From the NCBI GenBank assembly GCA_964439435.1, contig CAYTOF010000010.1, forward strand, positions 1 through 45,596: 45,596 nucleotides of DNA, in the 5' to 3' direction. The notes beneath the pieces are model-generated. The model had not been told where the DNA came from. It saw nothing but the letters and a program-made list of their open reading frames with translations, and did not search any database. The position numbers and the translations under genes are program-made. Within the stretch, counting starts at the first letter, position 1; each line of letters starts with the position of its first letter. The stretch is from CAYTOF01 sp964439435. GTDB lineage: Bacteria; Bacillota; Clostridia; Oscillospirales; QAMX01. Positions 41,740 through 45,596 of this stretch are shown in pieces.

Positions 41740-43764
41740 TTAGGGGCGAGGCATCTTTTTGTTCTTTATAACATATCTTTCTGTTTTGGAGAGTATTACA
41801 TTTCCCTCTCCAACTTGTGCGATGACAATTTCGCCTCCGTCCGGGACATGCCCGCTTGCCCATGCGAGAGTTTTGGAGTCAATATATATTGTGGGTTTTC
41901 TGCTGCCGTTGTGCAATATATCACTGTATTGCGTAAACCCCTCACCTCGCACATAGAGCATGTCCCCCACGAATTCCGCTTCGTGGATTTCTGCCCTATC
42001 CGTACCCATCTGCATGTTTTTGGGCTTGTAGATCCTGCTGCCCCGGGCAAAGTCTTCGCCAAACAGCACATCATACTCCAGCATGTGCAGAGCTTTGGAG
42101 TATACCCCCTCCGCAAACTGCCTTTGATGCAATCTTGGGAATATGCCCTTTCTGATATCAAGCTTGTCAAATACATAGGCCATCAACTGATGGGCATGTA
42201 AATCCGGTCCGTCGGCCCGTTCCGCACTCATATTGTCCCATATTATATAACCGGTTTGGAAAATCGATTGTCCGACCCTCTCCGACCAGTCCACATCCAA
42301 GGTGGGCAGATGATCTCCGTATATGATCAGAACCGTCGGCTCACCTCTTTCTCTGAGCGCCCATATAAGTTCCCCCAGAAACTCATCTGTCTCCTTCAGC
42401 TGACTCACAAAATACTCCACCGAGTTACGCGCTGCTTGGTCGGCGATGCCCGGAGCACTTATTTCATATGGGATATCCGGCACTTCTGTAGGATATTTCC
42501 CGTGGCCTTGGACACTTATGGTGAAAATGAAGTCTTGCTCGGCTGTGGAATCGAGCATTTTCAAAATCTCGTCTGTCAACTCCTCGTCGCGAGCCCAACC
42601 TATCTTATTGTAAGATATTTTGTCAAAATATTCAATAGAGGTGAATTTGTCAAATCCGAGATTTGGCAACACTTCGTGCCGCTCATAGAAAAACCCCGAG
42701 TGATTGTGGATGACTCCCGTGGAATATCCAAGATCGCTCAATATAAATGCCGCCGATTCGACCGCTTTCTCTTTCATGACAGTCTTATAGGGATATTCAC
42801 CCGGCGCAAAAAACTCAAGGCTCATGCCCGTCAAGACTTCAAACTCGGTGTTGACTGTCCCGGCACCTATGGTCGGAACGGTCAAATATCCGCTTTCAAA
42901 TTGGTTTTTGAGGTCTGTGAACACAGGTGTGGGGTCTTTTGTCAGTTCCAGATAGGCAAGGTCATTTATATCAAAGAAAGACTCAAGCTGAAGCAAAATG
43001 ATATTTGGCTTTACATTGGGTTCTGCTTCTTCACCCAAATGCACAAGCAAACTTTTTATCTCGTGTTCATCATATTCCTCAGGGCAATCTATCCCCGAAT
43101 TGATCAGCCCATATGAAAAGCAATAGACAAAGCCATAATCATCATAAGCCAGCGCCAAATTGTCAAAGTTCTTGCCCAGGGCGTCGGATTTTGAGCCCAT
43201 CACCAGCAGAACAACCAACACAACGCCGACAGCGACGGTGCTGCTCGCCGCTCGGAAAAAGCTCATCCTCTGCTTTGGCATCTTCAACCAGAGCAATACA
43301 ATACCCGCAGCTATCAGGGTGATAAGCGCTATGAGCAAAATAATCTGAAAGGAATTCAGGTAGAATTTTATAACGGCGAGTGCTGTGGCTAAGTTTTTAA
43401 GATCAATTGCGGCAAGGGGCGTCGTTCTCATTCCGAGCAAGATGCAGTTGCCAAGGGCCAATGTGAGCCAAAATATCGACATCATGGCTATCCCAAAGAG
43501 TTTGCGTTTGAGATACAGGGCGATGGTCATCGTAAACAATATGATCATCGAATTAATCAAGAACACCAGTGGGTGACGCACCGTGTGCATTATGGCAGCC
43601 ACTACAGAACGCCTTGATAAAATCTCCACGAAGATGTTTGTTGTAAAAGATATTGTTACAGCAAAAAGCAAAGGTTTTTCACTTTGCTTTTTGATTGCTG
43701 CAAGAACTTTTCTTATTCTATTTCTCAATCTATGATATAGTGCTTTGGTTGTTTTCGATAACAT
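41740..43764 (-). CDS. LtaS-like lipoteichoic acid synthase / sulfatase-fold phosphoglycerol transferase
   Basis: 674 residues. Five hydrophobic helices (about 25-200) precede an extracellular sulfatase-fold domain: KPNIILLQLESFFDI (metal Glu), GAGTVNTEFEVLTG (nucleophile Thr), GYSTGVIHNHSGFFYERHEV, TISVQGHGKYP and VLIIYGDHLPTLD (metal Asp-His). This order matches LtaS-type enzymes that polymerise glycerol phosphate from phosphatidylglycerol. The last 120 residues after the domain are extra and beta-rich. It lies 16 nt after the CBS-domain gene and 45 nt before the ATPase gene. Whether it is the main synthase or a primase-like relative cannot be told. Confidence 0.9.
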   Translation of the reverse strand: MLSKTTKALYHRLRNRIRKVLAAIKKQSEKPLLFAVTISFTTNIFVEILSRRSVVAAIMHTVRHPLVFLINSMIILFTMTIALYLKRKLFGIAMMSIFWLTLALGNCILLGMRTTPLAAIDLKNLATALAVIKFYLNSFQIILLIALITLIAAGIVLLWLKMPKQRMSFFRAASSTVAVGVVLVVLLVMGSKSDALGKNFDNLALAYDDYGFVYCFSYGLINSGIDCPEEYDEHEIKSLLVHLGEEAEPNVKPNIILLQLESFFDINDLAYLELTKDPTPVFTDLKNQFESGYLTVPTIGAGTVNTEFEVLTGMSLEFFAPGEYPYKTVMKEKAVESAAFILSDLGYSTGVIHNHSGFFYERHEVLPNLGFDKFTSIEYFDKISYNKIGWARDEELTDEILKMLDSTAEQDFIFTISVQGHGKYPTEVPDIPYEISAPGIADQAARNSVEYFVSQLKETDEFLGELIWALRERGEPTVLIIYGDHLPTLDVDWSERVGQSIFQTGYIIWDNMSAERADGPDLHAHQLMAYVFDKLDIRKGIFPRLHQRQFAEGVYSKALHMLEYDVLFGEDFARGSRIYKPKNMQMGTDRAEIHEAEFVGDMLYVRGEGFTQYSDILHNGSRKPTIYIDSKTLAWASGHVPDGGEIVIAQVGEGNVILSKTERYVIKNKKMPRP

Positions 43765-43780
43765 AGTCCACCGACAGAAT

Positions 43781-45190
43781 TTACTGTGTTTCCGGCTCTG
43801 CTTCCTTGTCTTTTAGCTTTTCTTTGTCCTTGGTTTTGTCTTTGTCTTTATCTTTTTCTTTTTCTTCCACGGGCACGGGCAGTTTTTTAATCACTGTCCA
43901 CTCGATTCTGCGGTCGGCAACCTCTTCCACTTTTATCTGCAAGCCCTGCACGACAACCTCAGGTTTTTCGCTGTCTTGGGGGATTTGGTTTAAGCGGCTG
44001 ATAACCATCCCCCCCACGGTTTCGTATTCCTCTGTTTCGACATCAAAATCGACCATCGCAACCTCTGCAAAATCCTCCGCAGATACCGAGCCTCTGACTC
44101 GCCATGTGTCCTCGTCAAGCTGTATGATATCCTGTTCGTTGGAGTCTGATTCGTCGTATATGTTTCCGACAATTTCCTCAAGCAGATCTTCCATTGTGAC
44201 TATACCGCTGGTGCCGCCGTATTCGTCCACTACCACCGCTATATGTATGTTGTTTTTCTGCATGTTTCGGAAAAGGGCATCCGCTTTGACCGTCTCCGGG
44301 ACAAAGTGCGCCGGAATCAACAAGCTGCGCAGAGGTTTGGGGCTTATTTCTCTTTCGTTTAAAAGATACTCTCTTGTTCTCAAAATGCCGATAATATCGT
44401 CAGCATCCTCCCCGCAAACCGGAAAGCGCGAAAAACCGCTTGTTTTTATGAGCTCAAAGATCTCTTCGGGGGTGTCATCTTCATATACCATGGAGACATC
44501 CAGTCTGTGCACCATGATATCTCCCGCGGTTATGTTGTTGAATTCAAAGATGTTTTCAATCATCTCTTTTTCGGTGGACTCTATTGTGCCCTTTTCCTCT
44601 CCGATATCTATCATCATTCTGATATCATCTTCGGAGATCGCCTCACCGTCTTCTTTCGGGTTTATGCCAAATAAGCGCAGCACACCATTGGTGGAGACAG
44701 AGAGAAGCCAAATAACAGGTTTAAAGACAACGGAAAAGAACAGTATTATGCCGCCGATGGCCATCGCCATTTTTTCCGACTTTTTCATCGCTATGCGTTT
44801 GGGGACGAGCTCTCCCAACACCAACATAAAAAACGACAAAATCAATGTTATCAAGATCACAGCCATGGTATTTAGTGTGTGTCTTGATATTGCGGTCAGC
44901 TTCACACTTTCGACAAGCCATTTTACAATGGCGTCAGAAAAGGCTCGCGCGGCAAAGGCTGAAGCCAGAAAGCCTGCGAGTGTTATTCCTATTTGAATGG
45001 TCGACAAAAAAGCAGCCGGCTCTGTTACGAGTTTTAAAAGTCTGTCGGCCTTTTTGTCTCCCTCTTTTGAGAGCATTCGGAGTTTGCCTTCGTTTTGTGT
45101 TATAAGGGCAATTTCAGAAGCCGCAAAAAAGGCGTTTAGAGCTATAAGAAGCAACTGTAGCATGAGTTGCGAGGTTAAGGACCCGTCCAA
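43781..45190 (-). CDS. CNNM/CorC-HlyC family protein (DUF21, CBS pair, transporter-associated domain)
   Basis: 469 residues. The start is a TTG at 45190 with GGAGGA six bases upstream. A DUF21 membrane domain with four helices (about 5-165; FFAASEIALITQNEGKLR, GFLASAFAARAFSDAIV, VLGELVPKRIAMKKSE) leads into two CBS domains (VHRLDVSMVYEDDTPEEIFEL...; VDEYGGTSGIVTMEDLLEEI split in text) and a CorC_HlyC domain. Family members are linked to Mg2+ or Co2+ transport. A hydrophilic C-terminal tail of KDKDKDKTKDKEK type is encoded by a simple hexamer-like run (43806-43870). First gene of the envelope operon. Confidence 0.92.
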   Translation of the reverse strand: MDGSLTSQLMLQLLLIALNAFFAASEIALITQNEGKLRMLSKEGDKKADRLLKLVTEPAAFLSTIQIGITLAGFLASAFAARAFSDAIVKWLVESVKLTAISRHTLNTMAVILITLILSFFMLVLGELVPKRIAMKKSEKMAMAIGGIILFFSVVFKPVIWLLSVSTNGVLRLFGINPKEDGEAISEDDIRMMIDIGEEKGTIESTEKEMIENIFEFNNITAGDIMVHRLDVSMVYEDDTPEEIFELIKTSGFSRFPVCGEDADDIIGILRTREYLLNEREISPKPLRSLLIPAHFVPETVKADALFRNMQKNNIHIAVVVDEYGGTSGIVTMEDLLEEIVGNIYDESDSNEQDIIQLDEDTWRVRGSVSAEDFAEVAMVDFDVETEEYETVGGMVISRLNQIPQDSEKPEVVVQGLQIKVEEVADRRIEWTVIKKLPVPVEEKEKDKDKDKTKDKEKLKDKEAEPETQ

Positions 45191-45470
45191 AACAATTCCT
45201 CCATATCCGAAACGGGGTGCACACAGGGTGCATAGCAGTCGTTTATTTTCAAATCAGTTTCGGATATCAACAAAGCAACCGAAAAACGCGACAGAAAAAA
45301 ACATTTGCATTTTTTGTCTTTGCGTTGAAATTCGGTATGTATGGAGCATCGTAATGTCTTCGCTCCGGCAATGGAGGCTCTTCCACAATCATCCCTCTTC
45401 TTTAAAAATGATTCGCATCTTTTCGTCTTCCCTGCGAAATACACAATAATAGTACAATCCATCAATTGTA
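45191..45470 (-). promoter_or_regulatory. Long structured leader of the envelope operon
   Basis: About 280 nt of leader between the predicted transcription start and the TTG start. On the minus strand it can form hairpins at 45438-45412, 45413-45387, 45385-45372 and 45366-45343, each with a purine-rich GAAGA sequence in or next to its loop. Closest to the gene, an 11-bp perfect inverted repeat (45257-45267 with 45203-45213) ends directly against the GGAGGA ribosome site at 45202-45197. A 96-codon open frame crosses the region but has no family likeness. I do not recognise a known riboswitch. Confidence 0.5.
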
Positions 45471-45476
45471 GAGGGT

Positions 45477-45505
45477 ATTATATCATATTATTTCTGTGCT
45501 TTCAA
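45477..45505 (-). promoter_or_regulatory. Promoter of the envelope operon
   Basis: Minus strand: TTGAAA (45505-45500), 17-nt spacer, TATAAT (45482-45477). Confidence 0.75.
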
Positions 45506-45596
45506 CTGCTATATGGACAATATATTGCACTTTTTGCCCTGAGTTAATTGCCAAGTTAAATGCAACCATTGTGTGCCTTGATGGTCGAATTTAGTC

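Noticed and set aside
42256..43116. A 286-codon open frame opposite the LtaS-like gene
   Set aside because: Antisense shadow of the sulfatase-fold coding sequence, with no recognisable motif.
43806..43870. A simple-sequence run that might be a regulatory repeat
   Set aside because: It encodes the charged KDKDK-type tail of the CBS-domain protein in frame and needs no other explanation.
43806..44996. A 396-codon open frame opposite the CBS-domain gene
   Set aside because: It is the antisense shadow of a well-supported gene, is rich in Ser runs caused by the reverse of charged codons, and has no ribosome site.
45191..45470. Mg2+ M-box or c-di-GMP riboswitch in front of the CNNM-type gene
   Set aside because: The conserved cores that I know for these classes are not found; only local hairpins are visible, so it is reported as an unassigned leader.

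Overview
The window looks like chromosome of an anaerobic Gram-positive Firmicute, probably a clostridial lineage of moderate GC, taken from a draft or metagenome assembly. The reasons are strong AGGAGG-type ribosome sites, consensus sigma-A promoters, an LtaS-like lipoteichoic acid synthase, two NlpC/P60 wall hydrolases with WalR-type boxes, an oxygen-sensitive glycyl radical enzyme with its activase, and two artificial 10-N gaps inside genes. Genus cannot be fixed from the sequence.

Layout, left to right. 1-5.9 kb: 3' part of an L,D-transpeptidase-like wall enzyme, a Gfo/Idh/MocA oxidoreductase, homoserine dehydrogenase (broken only by a false gap), an AI-2E family membrane protein and an HtrA protease. 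6-11 kb: M32 carboxypeptidase, deoxyribose-phosphate aldolase, and a vitamin B6 locus with pdxS divergent from a MocR/PdxR-type regulator. 11-15 kb: an A/T-rich accessory patch with a dead XRE regulator, a frameshifted IS481-family transposase fragment, and an intact overlapping pair that reads as a DarT1-type DNA ADP-ribosyltransferase toxin with an unusually long N-terminus plus its NADAR antitoxin; the patch stops next to a tRNA-Trp(CCA) gene. 15.3-20.7 kb: ROK sugar kinase, then an operon of glycyl radical enzyme, activase and zinc alcohol dehydrogenase. 20.7-24.2 kb: ABC-2 permease and ATPase, asparagine synthetase A and a zinc-ribbon membrane protein.

24.3-33.7 kb: a seven-gene leftward hydrolase operon (epimerase, DapA-like aldolase, M20 amidohydrolase, two isochorismatase-like hydrolases, a tandem amidohydrolase whose first half has lost its metal ligands, and a cytoplasmic heparinase II/III-like lyase) driven by one clear promoter. 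It looks like catabolism of an uronate- or acylated-sugar-derived compound, substrate unknown. 33.8-36.8 kb: two paralogous SH3-NlpC/P60 hydrolases, each with the same promoter and an exact TGTAAC-N5-TGTAAC direct repeat just downstream of the -10, and a GNAT acetyltransferase. 36.9-45.5 kb: a six-gene leftward envelope operon (CNNM/CorC-type CBS protein, LtaS-like synthase, and a Gld-like ABC exporter with its GldG and DUF4340 partners) preceded by a long, hairpin-rich leader.

The best candidates for new biology are the N-terminally extended DarT1-NADAR pair, the hydrolase operon with its pseudoenzyme fusion, the orphan glycyl radical operon, the structured leader of the envelope operon, and the shared WalR-like control of the two wall hydrolases.
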